A DNA stretch of 64,000 bases, from NCBI GenBank assembly GCA_022478985.1, contig JAKSZP010007879.1, positions 186,001-250,000 on the forward strand, read 5' to 3'. Made by a program: the position numbers and the translations under genes. The stretch comes from Massospora cicadina. Lineage: Eukaryota > Entomophthoromycota > Entomophthoromycetes > Entomophthorales > Entomophthoraceae. Position 1 is the stretch's first letter. Every line of letters starts with the position of its first letter. This document shows, piece by piece, positions 1-12,600 of the stretch. The notes below the pieces were generated by a model. The model was not told where the DNA came from, made no database searches, and saw only the letters and a list, made by a program, of their open reading frames with translations.

Positions 1-199
1 CCTAGCCCACCATCTTGCATGCTCCTAGGCGGTGCACAGAAGCCCTGGTGCTCTCTAAGAGCAACCTGCGTTTTAGCCTTTGGGTCAATTATGAGAACCT
101 CTTCCCCCACACTAGTGTGGCCATCATTGAGATGGCCATGTGGTTTACAAACCTGCCATATTTATAGATTTCTGCCCTTTTAAAGAGTACTTGATTTCG

Positions 200-1500
200 G
201 CTTTTCAGGTGAATCCTACGCCATGGCGTCAGAACGTCTTCCTATAATTTATAAAAATAATCCCATTTTAACCATTGGAGCTCATTTTCAGATGAGGACA
301 CACTGGTGGTCCAATTCTCGGATTAACCTCCCACCTCTCCCCCAACGCCTCTACCACAAGCTCATGGTGGGCTTGACTGCCAACATCGCTAGCCCCATGC
401 TGCAGTATATGGTTTCAAATGGCACCAATTGTCTCAATGGGCCTTGCATGTTTATAATGATACACCCCTTCTGTTGTGACACCCACCTTATTATAACTCC
501 AAAACCATGATCAGATCCTTTTCTGATTACTTTATATGGGAACACATCAAAAACGGCTGCGCCATTTGTCCCTTGTGCTTTGCTCTTAACCAAAATGCAA
601 GTTCCCATCATTTACTGGTGAAGATGCTTCTTCTGCTCCTTTCTCTGAAGCATCCCTGCTACCGGATTTAATAGATTTTTTGAGGAGATCAGTTCTCCCC
701 TCACCATCATCTGCTGAATGTGTTGCTCCCACCGCTCCATCCAACCAAGTTTCAACACCAGATCCATCCAAGAGCAGATGGCGTCTCATGCGCTGGTAGA
801 TTTGATGTGGTCCACTGTGCACATTTAACCAGTATCTGATACCCAACCAGCTCCTATCTCTGGGCTAATGCTGGCAGCATCAAATCCTTGTAACGCACTC
901 ACATGGATTAACAACGATGATTGTGCTTATGGGATTAAACTTGATTTTGAGCGGTGAAATTATTCACAAAAACCCCTGATTCAACTCCCTGCCACCATTT
1001 CCATCCTTACAACAGATTCCTAGTTTACAAAATTATTCTTCAAAAGCCTGTCGATGCAGTCACTACCCACCAACTCCCTCCTCCACCAAACCCTCAATAT
1101 GGCAATTGAGCCACTTTTGAGGGTTCTCATATACCTAACTTCCTTATAGATATCCCCAAGGACGCCAAATTCATAATTGAAGAGCAAATACTTGCTTCTG
1201 GTCACACATGCGTTGATGCAGTGAGTCTTCACTTTATGACCCCACTACCCCAAAACCATCAACGCATCAAATTATTCACTTGTGTACCCAAACATGTTAT
1301 CTTTGTTAAATACCAAATATCCCAATAAGTCAAGGCAATGCACACCGCTGGCCTCATTTATGATGAGAAATCTCACCTCTTCCTACTTCTACCCTACACC
1401 ACTGATGCTCCAATTCTCTTTTTGTCTGCCTTTGTCCGCCACCTGAAAAAACTGGCGCTGGACAAAAATTCCCCTGACACCTCTTCCCCTTTTAATATGG
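200..1500 (+). pseudogene. Putative LINE ORF1 remnant
   Basis: This lies just upstream of LINE ORF2, where an ORF1 nucleic-acid-binding protein is expected. The longest open piece (223-510) contains a segment, roughly residues 45-80, reading LMVGLTANIASPMLQYM. It faintly recalls the RRM-like domain of plant and fungal L1 ORF1 proteins. A CxxC pair follows near 570. No full zinc knuckle is visible, and stops interrupt every frame. The assignment rests mainly on position. Confidence 0.3.
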
Positions 1501-1579
1501 ATGCTTAGACTAACGCCGCAGCATCATGTAAAGGTTTTTCATCTTATCATCCCTTTGTTAGGCATACAGCAAAATAAAG

Positions 1580-4500
1580 ATGAGTGATATCGCCGGACTC
1601 AAGCCCTCCCCATCCTGGGCTAGGAAACTGAGTTTTTTACAACACAATTTACCCGTGGATATCCTGGTCATCCAGGAGTCCCACTGTCCATGAGGTTCTG
1701 AGGAAGCTTGGAAAACAATGCTCCTCCCATCCCTATCCTTTTAGTCAAAGCACTGTGGGGTGCTAATTCAGAAAAATAATTCTTTCAAATTCACATCCTC
1801 AGAAATATTCCTAAATGGCCAAGTGCTCATCATCACCTTCTTGTGGGCTGACGTAGCACACACAATCATCAACATCTATGCCCCAAACAGTGCACATGAG
1901 CGTCAGGAATTTTTCTCGTTGGTCAAATCCCTCCCACTACCCCCTGATTCTTTCCTAGTCAGCGACATGAACTGTTGGCTAACCTCACCAATGGACCGGT
2001 GGCCTCCCTCACCCCACACCTCACAGGGTCACATAGAACTACGCGTTCTAAAGGCCACCCTTGGGTTAATGGATGCACTGCTGTGACATGCCCTGCTGCT
2101 TGAAAACATGATGTGTCCCCACGTCCACAATGGCCAATTAAGGTCCATGACCCACATTGACCTTATTCTAACGCTGGCGAAATTCCAGCCCCACATCTCC
2201 CAATTTAAAACAACAAAAATAGAATTCTCTGACCACCGACTGGTCTCGATAACCTACCACCTACCTGTCACAGTTGCTAAGGCCCCACATTGGTGCAAAA
2301 TCTGCCCCCCCAATCTCACATCGCCAGGATTTTCCATGTGGGTGGAAGAGGCAACTTTGGCAAAATCGTTTGTTGCACCATTTTGTGCGGACCCCATTTC
2401 CACATGGGCAACTTTCAAAGAGGACACCATCCACCACTCTCGCCATCTCTCCTCCAGATGCTCATGAGCCACATCGGCGGTTATCTCGCGCGCTCTAGCA
2501 GAATTGGCACACTTGGAGTCCAATATTCCAGCTACAGGATACAGCCCTGCATGGGACCAGAAGCGGGTGGAGGCAGCCGCCCACCTCAACGCACTCAAAA
2601 GGCAACACAAACATTGGTTTTGCGTTCAATACAGAGCCACATGCATCACAAAAGACGACAAGTGCACCACATATTTATTTAAAAAAAATTATGCACCATG
2701 CCAGAGCATGGCCTGCACACAGGTGCAAAGATCAGATAATCACATTGCGGACACACCAGCTGAAGTGGCAATCGAAATGCAAAAATATTACTCTGAGTTA
2801 TACTGAGCCAAACCAATTCAGCCATCCAAAGTGGCGGAATTTCTCAACCAAGCTCATATCTGCACCATTTTCCAATACCCAGAATTAATTTGTTTAATTA
2901 CTTTAAATGAATTATGAACATCCATTCGCGGTGCGCCAAACCGCAAATGCCCAGGCCCAGATGGCATTCCATATGAGTTCTACAAAAAATATTTCAAATA
3001 TATATCCCCATTGCTGCTCGCCTCACTTAACCAAAGCCTGTTGGAAACGCGCCTCCTACCAGGAGGACATGAGGCTTTCACTGTCACACTCTTCAAGAAA
3101 GGGTATAGGCTTGACTTAGCCAACTGGCGCCCCATTTCTCTAACAAACACAGACACCAAAATTTTAACAAAAATCATGGCTAACCGTTTAGGGACTGTAG
3201 CATCTGCCACCATCTCTCCAGAACAATTCGGTTTCATCCCCAGAAGGTCGATTTGGGATAACGTGCACTCCATAGCTAATGCATGTCAGTCCACAGCCTC
3301 TGGGGCACTGGTATTCTTGGACCAACAAAAGGCCTATGATAGAGTAAACTGGGAATACCTAAGGGCCTGCCTCCATCAATTCCGCCTACCCCCCGCTTCA
3401 TCAACTGGGTGATGCTGCTCACGGAATCTGCAACAATGGCAGTGCGTGGCCCAGGCTTCCTAATGGAAGTAGTCTGCCCTCAAAGGGGCTTGCGACAAGG
3501 GGACCCCTCAGCCCACTCTTATACAACTTCAGCCTTGATCCACTACTGCGAAATGTGAATGCCCAACTCACTGGGGTCCATGTGCCAGGCCAAACCCCAG
3601 TCAATATGATGGCATTTGCAGATGACTGCATGGTGGGGGTGTCTAATAATAAAGATGCATGCGCGCTTGAAGCCCTCATCCAGGAATATTCCTGGGTAAG
3701 CAACGCGGCACTGAACGCCTCCAAAACCAAAATCATCCTCCTAGGTCAGTTTCAGAACTGCTGGGCCCCAGCAATTAGTTCCCAACCTGGCCCATCTGCC
3801 CGCCCACGTCCACGCCTTACTAACTCAACACACACTGCTCCTCTGGTGCTCCCCTTCATGCCACGTCCTACCATAGGACTGGTGCGCCATCTGGGCGTGT
3901 GGATGGAGGCAGGCGAATACGCATCAGCAGTAATGGAGTGCCGTATACTGGACAACGTGACGAAGCAAATCGCCCCTCTCAGAGCCCACCCTACTACCCT
4001 TACTGGCAGGGTTGTTCTAGCCAACTCTATGCTCCTATCCAAAGTCTGGTTTGGAGCCCATGACATCCCCTTCTCCCCAAGCTTCTTCAAATCCCTGTAT
4101 GCCTTGCTGCAAGGATGGCTTTGGTCAGGCCGCCCTCCACCAGTACGGCTAGAGGTCATGTTTGGCCCTCATCATCAAGGTGGCATGGGCCTGCTTGACT
4201 TCAAAGCCCATGCTGCCAAGATCCTGGGCACCTGGATCGCGGCCGTCACTGCTCCTACACTCCCATCCCAACACTGGTCCTGCGCGGCCCGCTCCAACTT
4301 CTCCTGAGCCTTGGGCCTCAACAATCCATCAAACCCCCACTCCCTGATGAAATATCTCGCATCACACACATCGGCCACAGGTCCTCACAGGACTAAAACC
4401 CACTACAAACGAATCCTACTCTCCATGCGAAGCGCAGAGTGGAGAATTTGTATTAGTGGACATATAACCTGTAAGAGGCCTCCCCTCTCCTCAGTTCACA

Positions 4501-5184
4501 TAAGAGGTACAGGGGCTACCCATCCATGATGGCGTGATCCCCATTCGGCCCCATGTCCTATCCAGGGTGGACTACCTGGACATGATGGACATCCCTTATT
4601 CCATGGAGACCCAAAAATCTATCTGGAAATATGCACACCATCCTCTGTTGCAGCCTCAAGTCCGCTCCCATGTGTGGCGCTGCCTGAGGCAGGTATATCA
4701 TACAGCTGAGCGCTCTAACGCTTTACACTCATCCTGTGTCATGTGTGGCCAGTATGGAACGCTGTTCCACCGCCTGGAGAAGTGCCCCACCTCTAAAGTG
4801 ATATGGCGCGAAGTTCAACGTCTGCTGGGCCAGGATCAAACGCATCCCTTCAGTCTGTCAAGAGATATGTTTGCTCTATCAATGGCCTCCTCCCTTCCAC
4901 CCTCCCTCCATGCTCTGGTGGTTGCAATCGCCATGTGGACCATCCACACGATCATCTTAGATGCCATCGCAGGCTCTACCCCCACCCTCCCAGAAACTGT
5001 CCACAGATTCTGGTCTCATTTGGTGGACCACTTTCAAGCATGGATGTTTGGATACCTCCCACCGTGTCGCCAACAGCTGGTCTCCTCCTGGTTCCCAGTC
5101 TGGTTCATCAAATCAGACCCCTTCCTCCACACGTGCTCAATAGTGGCTACGGCCCCTTCACACGTTCCCTCCCCCTCCCCATAA
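1580..5184 (+). pseudogene. LINE ORF2 (endonuclease, reverse transcriptase, zinc finger), broken
   Basis: ORF2 makes the nick and the reverse transcript for target-primed integration. The ATG at 1580 opens an APE-type endonuclease: DILVIQESHC near 1655, NIYAPN near 1877, a degraded GD-N motif (SDMN) near 1960, and SDH near 2230. RT runs from about 2925. It has a PGPDGIP-like start, the ANWRPISL block near 3118, FIPRRS near 3235, DQQKAYDRVN near 3318 and an intact FADD catalytic motif at 3614-3625. A C-terminal CX2CX7HX4C finger lies at about 4735-4785. Breaks include TGA stops near 1690, 2083, 2465, 2806 and 4305, and frameshifts near 3395 (in a C run) and 3505. About 1200 codons is normal for an L1-type ORF2. 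The catalytic aspartates survive, so decay is relatively recent or mild. Confidence 0.85.
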
Positions 5185-5284
5185 GTGGCGTTCCCGCTGG
5201 CAACAAGAGATAGCATCGCTTCTCTGGGGTGCCTCCCCTGGTACTAAGTTTGTCTTCCCTGAGTCATATTCAGAAGTGTCCATC

Positions 5285-5340
5285 CCATGGTCAGCCTTCC
5301 CCACAATAAATTAAATAAAAAAAGAAAATAAAACTAAAAA
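5285..5340 (+). repeat. LINE 3' end and A-rich tail
   Basis: The LINE ends with a short motif near 5285 (CCATGGTCAGCC) followed by CACAATAAATTAAATAAAA and a run rich in A. It resembles the shared 3' tail of the SINEs at 27-30 kb and 47 kb (GGTCGGCCCACCTCGAATAAA in the best copy). LINE reverse transcriptases prime at such 3' ends. Confidence 0.6.
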
Positions 5341-6161
5341 TGAATATTTATATACACTTACTAATATTAAAAAGAATAAAGAGAATAAAAAATAATTTTT
5401 TTATCTCTAATATATTTTAAGTTGAATTAAATAATAAAACATATATTTGATAATATATCGTTAGATCTTATTATATTTTCTATTATTTGGGAGCCTCACT
5501 TTGTGAGGTATTTTATTCCTTTGACGCCTCTGGGGTGGAGAGAGGTTGTATAACAATAGTACCATTTAAGTTGCCCAGGTCAATTTGTGACCAACTAACT
5601 GTAAGAGTTATCCTAGATAAAACCAAGCTCTCTGGATATTAGGAGATTTTTCAAAAACTGACTATAAGGGTTTTTTAGAATATTTAAATTTTCTAAGTGA
5701 GACACCTGTATAAAGGGAGCAGCAGCAAAGAAAAATTCAATTGGTTAATGAGTTCATATATTTCCTATAGGGCACAGACGCCAGAAGTTGTGTTTTAAGT
5801 GCTTAATGACAAGCTTCATCAAGTATGCTTTGCATATGGAATATCTAAGAAGGGTTATGTACATGAGGTTGTTGGATCATGCCTCTGATTAAAGAAATTA
5901 AGGGGAGGTATTGAGGAGAAGTTTCTTATGAAAAATAGTTGTTCAAACAGCATATTGTATATTAAAGGTGACAATTATGAGCTTCTTAAAACTTGAAAAG
6001 TAGGAGAATAATATGTTGGGAGAAGCGGGGTTTTAGTGGGCTAAGAATTAATACCTTGAATGGCGAAATGTAGAGCGTATATTGCAGTATCTCAGTTGGG
6101 GACATGATCAAGATTGTTGATATTGGAAGGATCTCTAGGGTCTCAGATAATTTGCCCCAAA
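5336..6161. other. AT-rich spacer, no gene seen
   Basis: About 0.8 kb of AT-rich DNA between the LINE tail and the left LTR of element K. All frames are closed by stops. No motif or repeat was recognised. It may be old retroelement interior. Confidence 0.5.
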
Positions 6162-7057
6162 AACTTTACTAAGATAGGGTTTTTACCAACCATAGGGTAT
6201 TTACATTGGCCCTAATTCCCTAACGCCTTATAGATCAAACCACTAACCTAATCCAAATTGAATATGTCTTATATATTTCTAACCTCTAAATTCCCGGTCC
6301 CAAGCATTTATTAATTCATCTTACCTAATCTTGATTTACAGTGCACTATAGATCAGTTTCTATTGATCCACCATCAGATATGTTATTAGAATTTTATCCC
6401 GCCAAAACAAGCTTTTATTAATTCACTTTATTATCCTAGCTTTCAAGTCAGATCAATTCCTATCTACTCTTTGACTGAATGACCAGTTCCTCAACCTAAT
6501 CTAAAACCATCAGTCAAATTTACTTAAATCATTCCACTAAATCTGTCTCTAACAATGAATTCAACAAAAACAAAGAAAATGCTACTAATGTTAGACAGAT
6601 AATTACCAAGATGCTACCAAGGTAGAACAGACAACCTAAAATATTTGCTTGACCTTGGACTTGATTAATCAAACGTCAGGTTTCAACTAGCTTAAACACA
6701 GGCTATTAATGGACCAGAAAGTGGAAACGCTAGAAGATTTGGTTGTTGAAAGGGAAGCTAGCTGACTAGAGGTCAAGGTATAAACTGGGTGGCCTCATAC
6801 TGGAATAGGAAAGAACTCGTAAATGCACACCTTGACATTGTTTAGTCCTAAAGAACATGGACTCTCCTTACCTTGCAATCATTTACACTGGAAAGTACAT
6901 CTTTAGACTAAAGATGAATAAAAGGATTCATTTGATAATTGTTTTCATAGCGTGCTTTACTTTTATATTTTAGGTATACTGTTTTCATACAATAAAATAT
7001 ATTTGATTGCCAATTAACTTGTGCAAATATAGCCCAGTTGCAACCAAAATTACAACA
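6162..7057 (+). repeat. 5' LTR of element K
   Basis: It aligns by eye over its length with 7894-8775 and with 52442-53185. It ends TTACAACA just before a decayed primer-binding site. The first dinucleotide is no longer TG. Confidence 0.65.
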
Positions 7058-7893
7058 CAGGTGCTCATAGCAGAGTTTGCACTACTAGTGATACCACCAA
7101 CTAAGGATAATTTCACTTGAGCAATATTCTAGAGGAATCCTGGTCAAATAAAAATAGGCGCTTAACAACACTCAGACTTATGAGAATGTCCAGGGACTTA
7201 TGGTTAAGCATTGCAGTGAACTGATAAGAGGATCAAGGAATAGAATTAAGAGATGGGAGTTGTAGAGGGGATTAGAGAAGTACTCTAGACCTCTACAAGA
7301 AGGATCTTGACTTAGTTAGTGTGTATTCTAATAAAGTTGCCCAAGGTCTCTCATTTGAAAATAAGTTTGGTAAGGGGAAAAGAGGCTATACTTTGCATAT
7401 GCGGACCTAGAGGAGGCTAAGTTATTTCTAATGCTAGAGAAGTTCCAGGAATTGTGCTGCCAAAATCACCCCAAGATTAGTAAATAAAGCCTGACAATGA
7501 TGTTCCTACTGGTTTAGGTTTACCTGGCAATAGATTAGCATATTTATCCACCCAAAAACCCTCTGATGCTAATTTCCCAAACAAATATAGCGAAGATATC
7601 AAGCACCTGGGGAGGAAACAAGGATAAGTGTATACAGCAACTCTGTTTATCCATAAGAGATCTAGTTCCTTACAATTATGATCCTTTTCCCCGGGGGATA
7701 GGGTACCTAACTGGAAGGATCCCATTAAAGAGACTTAAAAGTCCCAAAAGTCAGCACTTTGCAACCCAAAATATAACTTTAATGTGCTGGCTTAGTATCA
7801 GAAGGGCGCCAATATGCCAACCCATATCTCTAAAAGTCCTATCATCAGCTGTAGACCTTTTATCAATCCCTATTTTTGGTCATGTGAGGAAAA
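7058..7893 (+). other. Interior of element K
   Basis: It begins with a degraded primer-binding site and ends with a purine-rich tract. Short open frames occur (for example 7566-7961 plus and 7477-7725 minus), but neither resembles a known protein and the first runs into the LTR. I treat it as non-coding. Confidence 0.5.
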
Positions 7894-8775
7894 AGTTGCA
7901 ATTTGGGGTTTTGACTAACCATAAATATTGGTTTTGGTCATATCCCCCTAATGCCTTATAGATATCACCATTACCCTAATCCTGATCATTGTTGTCTTAT
8001 ACATTACAAAACTTTCTAAATCCCAATACCAAGCCTTTATTGATTTGCCATCCCTTCATCCCGTTTATTTATGCACAGTAGTTCAATTTCTATTGGTTCA
8101 CCATCAGATATGCTGCTAGAATTTTATTCTGCCTAAATAATAATTTTTTTAATTCACTTTCTAATCCTACTTTTCTGGAAAATCAATTCCTATCCACTCA
8201 TCAACTAAATTGCTAGTTCCTTAAACCAGTTACAAAAATATCATTCAAACTTACCTAAATAATTCCACTGAATCTTTCCCAAATATTGCTGTTGACCAAA
8301 ACTCTGAAATTGATAGCAATGTTGAACAAAGAATTACTAAGATGCTAACAAAGTAGAACAGAAATCACAGATGTGCCTAACCTTGGACAATCAAACTTCA
8401 TGTTTCATCTAGCTTAATCCACAGGCTATTAGTGGACAGAAAGAGGAAATTAGAAGATTAATCAATTAAAAGGAAAGCTGTCTGGCTAGAGGCCAGGGTA
8501 TAGTTTGCTGGCCTCACAGTGGAGTAGGGAAGAACGTGGAAACACACATCTCAAAATAGTTTGGTCCTGAGGGCCATGGGCTCACCTTTAGTCTGAATCA
8601 ATCAAATTAAAGTACATCCTGAGAATACAGATGTTTCTAGGAATTATTTAATAAAGGATTTTTCTTAGAAATTTTTACTTCCTTTTTTTGTTAAACTGCC
8701 TTCATACAGTATTACTTTATGTGAATGCCAACTACCCTGTGTAAATATCGCCCAGTTGCAATCAAAATTACAACA
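7894..8775 (+). repeat. 3' LTR of element K
   Basis: This is a direct repeat of 6162-7057. It shares the motif near 8098 (CACCATCAGATATG) and the end AAAATTACAACA at 8775. The first bases are AG instead of TG. Confidence 0.65.
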
Positions 8776-9678
8776 ATCTTCATAGGGAATTTTATGTATG
8801 CTCTCAATTTCTGACAGTCTAAATTCAGAGGATAAATTTTTGGCTCATAATATTGACCTATCCAAAACAAAAACTCTGACAGTAATTTTGAATCAAAAAT
8901 GAATGATATATCCAACCTGGGGATTAGAATTTGGTAGGATTGGGGTTTTCTGTTGTGTTAAATGTAGATGGAGCCAAATTTAGCATAGTGTCAAAATCTA
9001 ATTCAGCAATCGCAGAAAATTTATAATTTTGAATAAAAAGTCATTTGAAACATTAGGCATATCTGTTTCTTACATGAGGATATGGAAGTTGCTGGTAGTT
9101 CCAAGGAAGTAATTTATGAAGTTGTTTGACTTATGTGCGGGTACTGTTGGGGCCATATATAAATCTCCTTTGGGCGGTATGTAAAATTGCTAAAACACTA
9201 GATGGCATAATTTCAGATATGTGGATACTATTGGACTTCTGGATATAAGATATGATGGGGGATTTATTGACCATTCAACTCCCATGATGGTATCAATGCC
9301 TAGACTCAAGAAGAGGATAAAAGAGTTACCTAAATTAATCATTCAAAAATCTAATCAGTACAGCTCAAATTGACCTTAAGAAAATTCCGTCATATAAAAA
9401 TTGACCCTAATATACTCTTATATTAAATCTACCCTTATCGAAATGAAGGATCATTATAGTGTTAGGTGAGAATTACTCTAGATGGCACTTGAGGCAGTAA
9501 ATTAAGATGAACTCACAAAAGGTTAAGAATCAAGAATCTGCTAACAATCAACCTAAGTGATATGAACTCTCATCTGACTTAGTACATTCACTTATATTTT
9601 GCCCTATCAATAATATGCTACAAAGGCAGTATACCATTTAAAATGCATTACCTGACCAAGAGCCTCACTTCCAGATTT
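8776..9678. other. AT-rich region, possible decayed 3' LTR of element G
   Basis: This lies immediately beyond the likely polypurine tract of minus-strand element G (9679-9693), so a decayed 3' LTR of G is expected here. I could not align it convincingly with the region above 16198, where the 5' LTR of G should be. No open frame of note was seen. Confidence 0.3.
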
Positions 9679-9693
9679 CCCCCCCCCCCCATT
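9679..9693 (-). other. Probable polypurine tract of element G (12-G run)
   Basis: Twelve consecutive C on the plus strand read on the minus strand as AATGGGGGGGGGGGG followed by AAA. The tracts of A, C, D and F are similar (AAGTGGGGGGA, TTAGGGGGGG, AATTGGGGGGA, AAGTGGGGGAAAA). It sits downstream of the G integrase in the right orientation. Confidence 0.5.
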
Positions 9694-10699
9694 ATTTATC
9701 AATCTTTTCTTTTTGGGGTTTAATTTTTAAATGCGCAATATAAAAACCTCTATTCTATATTATTATAAAGCTACTTCAGTAATTTATACCTCATTTTGGT
9801 ACTTGACTTCAATATGTGCATTTCACTGTACTTACCAGAGGGTGGATACTCTGGTTGATGAGACATAAGCGGAGACTTGGCACCCTTTAAAATAAATATA
9901 TACATGTCATGCGTCTTAGATGCCTACAAGTAATGACCGTCAAGATTTTTGAGCATAGCACCGTTGAGCTCAAAATGGAAGCCCAACAACCAGATAATAT
10001 TGAGGTTGTGAGTTATAAGAAGAATGATGCATAGCTATATATCTAGTAAAGCTAGGAGATGTGTAAAAATATTTATATGACCACATTATCCAGCTGGTTA
10101 TATATTAAGCTTTAATTATATTTATTAATTGATTGACCTATAATTAAGCTTATAGTTTAAGCTTTGTAATAACTGTCTATCTTATAATTGATTGTTTGGT
10201 GATATTGAAAAAATAAATGAGTAATTGTAATTCCAAAAGATGCAAACCTTCGTCAGTTAAGACTTAAATTAGTTGTGAAATGTTTCCAACAACATGGTAT
10301 TTATAAGTTAGCTCGTGACTTGGGCACTTAATTATTGTTAATTGATTAGTTAAAATGGCCAATTTGATAGCTGTTAAGGTGGCATTTATTATGGTATTTT
10401 CATGAAAATCAGATGGTATTGTTCCAATTTCATACTAATAGTTATTTTTGTCAGCTAGGCGTGCTGAGATAATTGTGATATCCATGATTAAAATTTTTAC
10501 GCATGTCTTTTAATACTTTCACCCTATATTATCCCTATTCTTAATAATAAACTTTACCTTAGAATTGCAAATGATTGAAATTATTAATTGTTTTTTATTT
10601 GTCTTCATTTTGAAGTTGTTGAGAAGTTACTCACCTTTCTCAGTGTCATTTACCCCAAGTGAAGAAATCACCTGTCAATATTTACCAGTCTGAGGTTGA

Positions 10700-11230
10700 A
10701 GTCACTCAAGTTTAAGAGCTCAATTGAAAAAGTCGTCTTCATAGACCTAGCAGTCTATATACTATTAATATAACCAGCAATTAAAGAGAACTTGTGAATT
10801 TGTTAACCCCAAAGTCTTTACAATTCCCATGCTCATAGCTAAGTTTCTCACAACTCTTAAAGTGAAGTTTTTCATATTTTTTATGAAGGAAAACATGTGG
10901 GCAACTGTGCCTAGTGAATGCATATTTTTAAAATAAATTAGCGGTAGCTTTAGTGGTTTGAATGGGAATGGCTATTGCTTTGACTACTTCATTAAATTAT
11001 TGATTACTACAAAATTAATAATTTTATCCTGTAGTTTCAATTATTGGACATATGACATCTAAACTGATGGTAAATCACCTGGTGAGGGGTCATGGGCTGG
11101 TACATGTACTTAGCCTTTTCAAGAGGCTATTTTTTGGCAAAATATGCAGGCCTCTAAGACTTCCTCTACAGATTCCAGTATTCTTCCCAATAGTAACGTT
11201 ATTATTCCATTTGTACGTTTTTCTGGCTTC
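10700..11230 (-). pseudogene. Integrase remnant of element G
   Basis: On the minus strand the zinc-binding end CIFCQK lies at about 11.13 kb. The core segment IQTTKATANLF, as in gypsy integrases, lies near 10.94-10.98 kb, followed by KYAF-R and CPHVF. A segment around the second aspartate (NFTLRVVRNLAM) is near 10.83 kb. The catalytic aspartates themselves are lost. The frame changes several times. Confidence 0.65.
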
Positions 11231-12199
11231 TCTATGTCCTAAGGTATTGTTGGATTTCATTATAATTGGTACTCATTTTAATGGGTACAATTAAGGTAAC
11301 CATTAATTTTTACCTTTCTTGTATAAATTTCTAAGAACTTTAGTTTTTCATGACTGTCATTTCAGCACATTTTTTAATTGTTCATCTTCAACCTCCCAAG
11401 AGTCTGGCTTCATGAGTAAGTCGAGTTACCATCCTTTTTAATGTTTTCTAAGAGTAGCAATCTTATCAACCCATCTACATGTTATATGCTATATTCTAGC
11501 ATGATGGTTAATGTTCATGTCATAGTGCTAAACTTTGAGAGACCATCGGGCTAGTCTTCCTGTCAAATTTTTCATGTTTGCAGCCAACTTATAAAACGTG
11601 GTCTTTAACAACTGCAAAAATTGTACCATATAGTAAGGGTTGGAAACTTTTCACTGCAATCAGAACTTATAAGCTCTCTTTCTCTGTTACACTTTAATTG
11701 CGCTCAACCTTAATAAGCGCCTTGCTGATATAAGACACCATGTGGTCAATGAATTTTTCATCCAGTTGCAAGTAAATGGCCCATACAGCTTAGTCAGAGA
11801 AATCTGTAAAGAGGATGTAGGGATTTATAGTCCAGATGTTGCATATTTGTTTTCTTTTAGCGAATTCTTTATAGTATTTAACTCAGTTCTTTGCTCTACT
11901 CCCCAAAATAAAGAGATTTTGGCAAGCAAACGGACAAGAGGGCTATTGAGTTGAGCAAAGTTAGGGGTAAATGATGGTATATCCCACCATTCCTAAGATT
12001 ACCTGTATATTATGAGGCTTTAGTCTCAGGAATCTTGTAGACTGCTTCAACATTGTTGTACAAGGGTTAAACCCTTCCCTCAATATGAAATGTCCTAAAA
12101 GATTCCAAACCCTATTGGAATATAGTACACTTCACAGACTTTAGTATGATGTTGTTCTCTAGTAGTCATTAAAAAGCTGACTTAAGGTGTTCTGGATAA

Positions 12200-12600
12200 T
12201 TGTTGAAGGTTTTTGAGAACATTTTAATTCATTTTGAGGAGACCATGCAACTTAGTTTGAGATCTTGCATGATATGATCCATCGCCCTTTAAAACAATGG
12301 TAAGTGCATTTCATAATCCTTTGGAGGAGTTGGGTAGGGTAGAATAAACCTTCTTTGCATATTAACGCGCCTTTCCTTGATTCTCTGGCATTAAATTCAT
12401 CTGAAAATACCCACTGTTGAGGTCCATCGTGGAGAAGAGATTTGAGCTATAGAGTTGGACAAGAGCTTTTTCAATTTGTGGAATGTGATAGCTTTCCTTC
12501 TTCATAAGGCTATTTAGCCTCCAGTAATCCATAATTATTCTGTGACCGCCATTTTTTATGGTAACATTGAGGACGGCCATTGACTCTAGGATGTCACAAA
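12200..12600 (-). pseudogene. Reverse transcriptase remnant of element G
   Basis: A 72-codon open frame (12362-12580, minus) reads GGHRIIMDYWRLNS and then STMDLNSGYFQM. These match the gypsy RT fingers/palm and motif A (the D of MDLNSGY is intact). Past a frameshift the thumb-side segment RAMDHIMQDLKLS follows near 12.27 kb. The YxDD motif is not preserved. It copies element RNA into cDNA when functional, but this copy is broken. Confidence 0.8.

Larger units (their letters stand above)
1..5335 (+). mobile_element. L1-type LINE, 5'-truncated by window edge
   Basis: A non-LTR retrotransposon read on the plus strand. Endonuclease, reverse transcriptase and a C-terminal zinc finger occur in that order, followed by an untranslated tail and an A-rich 3' end at about 5308-5340. 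No LTRs are present. The block is clearly richer in G+C and CpG than the following DNA, and composition changes abruptly at the A-rich tail. ORF2 is broken by several stops and frameshifts, so the copy is dead. The upstream part (1 to about 1560) should hold ORF1 but is poorly recognisable. The target-site duplication cannot be tested because the 5' end is outside the window. Confidence 0.85.
6162..8775 (+). mobile_element. Compact LTR element K (short interior)
   Basis: Two direct repeats of about 0.88-0.9 kb flank only about 0.84 kb of interior. Both repeats share blocks such as accaaccata/actaaccata near the start, gccttatagat, tctattggttcaccatcagatatg, and a common end cagttgcaa-caaaattacaaca. 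The first repeat is followed by a decayed primer site (AGGTGCTCATAG at 7059). A purine-rich GTGAGGAAAAAG precedes the second. The same LTR family forms the left LTR of element E at 52442. The interior has no recognisable gag or pol, so the element is either non-autonomous or internally deleted. Both outer ends have lost the canonical TG, so the left boundary is good only to a few bases. Confidence 0.7.

Noticed and set aside
44..62. CTGGTGCTCTCTAAGAGC near the window start as a primer-binding site
   Set aside because: It matches only the first eight bases and lies inside the GC-rich LINE with no LTR end before it.
2254..2682. Long minus and alternative plus frames over the LINE (for example 2254-2610 minus, 3752-4159 minus)
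   Set aside because: They are shadows of ORF2 in GC-rich sequence. The ORF2 frame has clear endonuclease and RT motifs and these do not.
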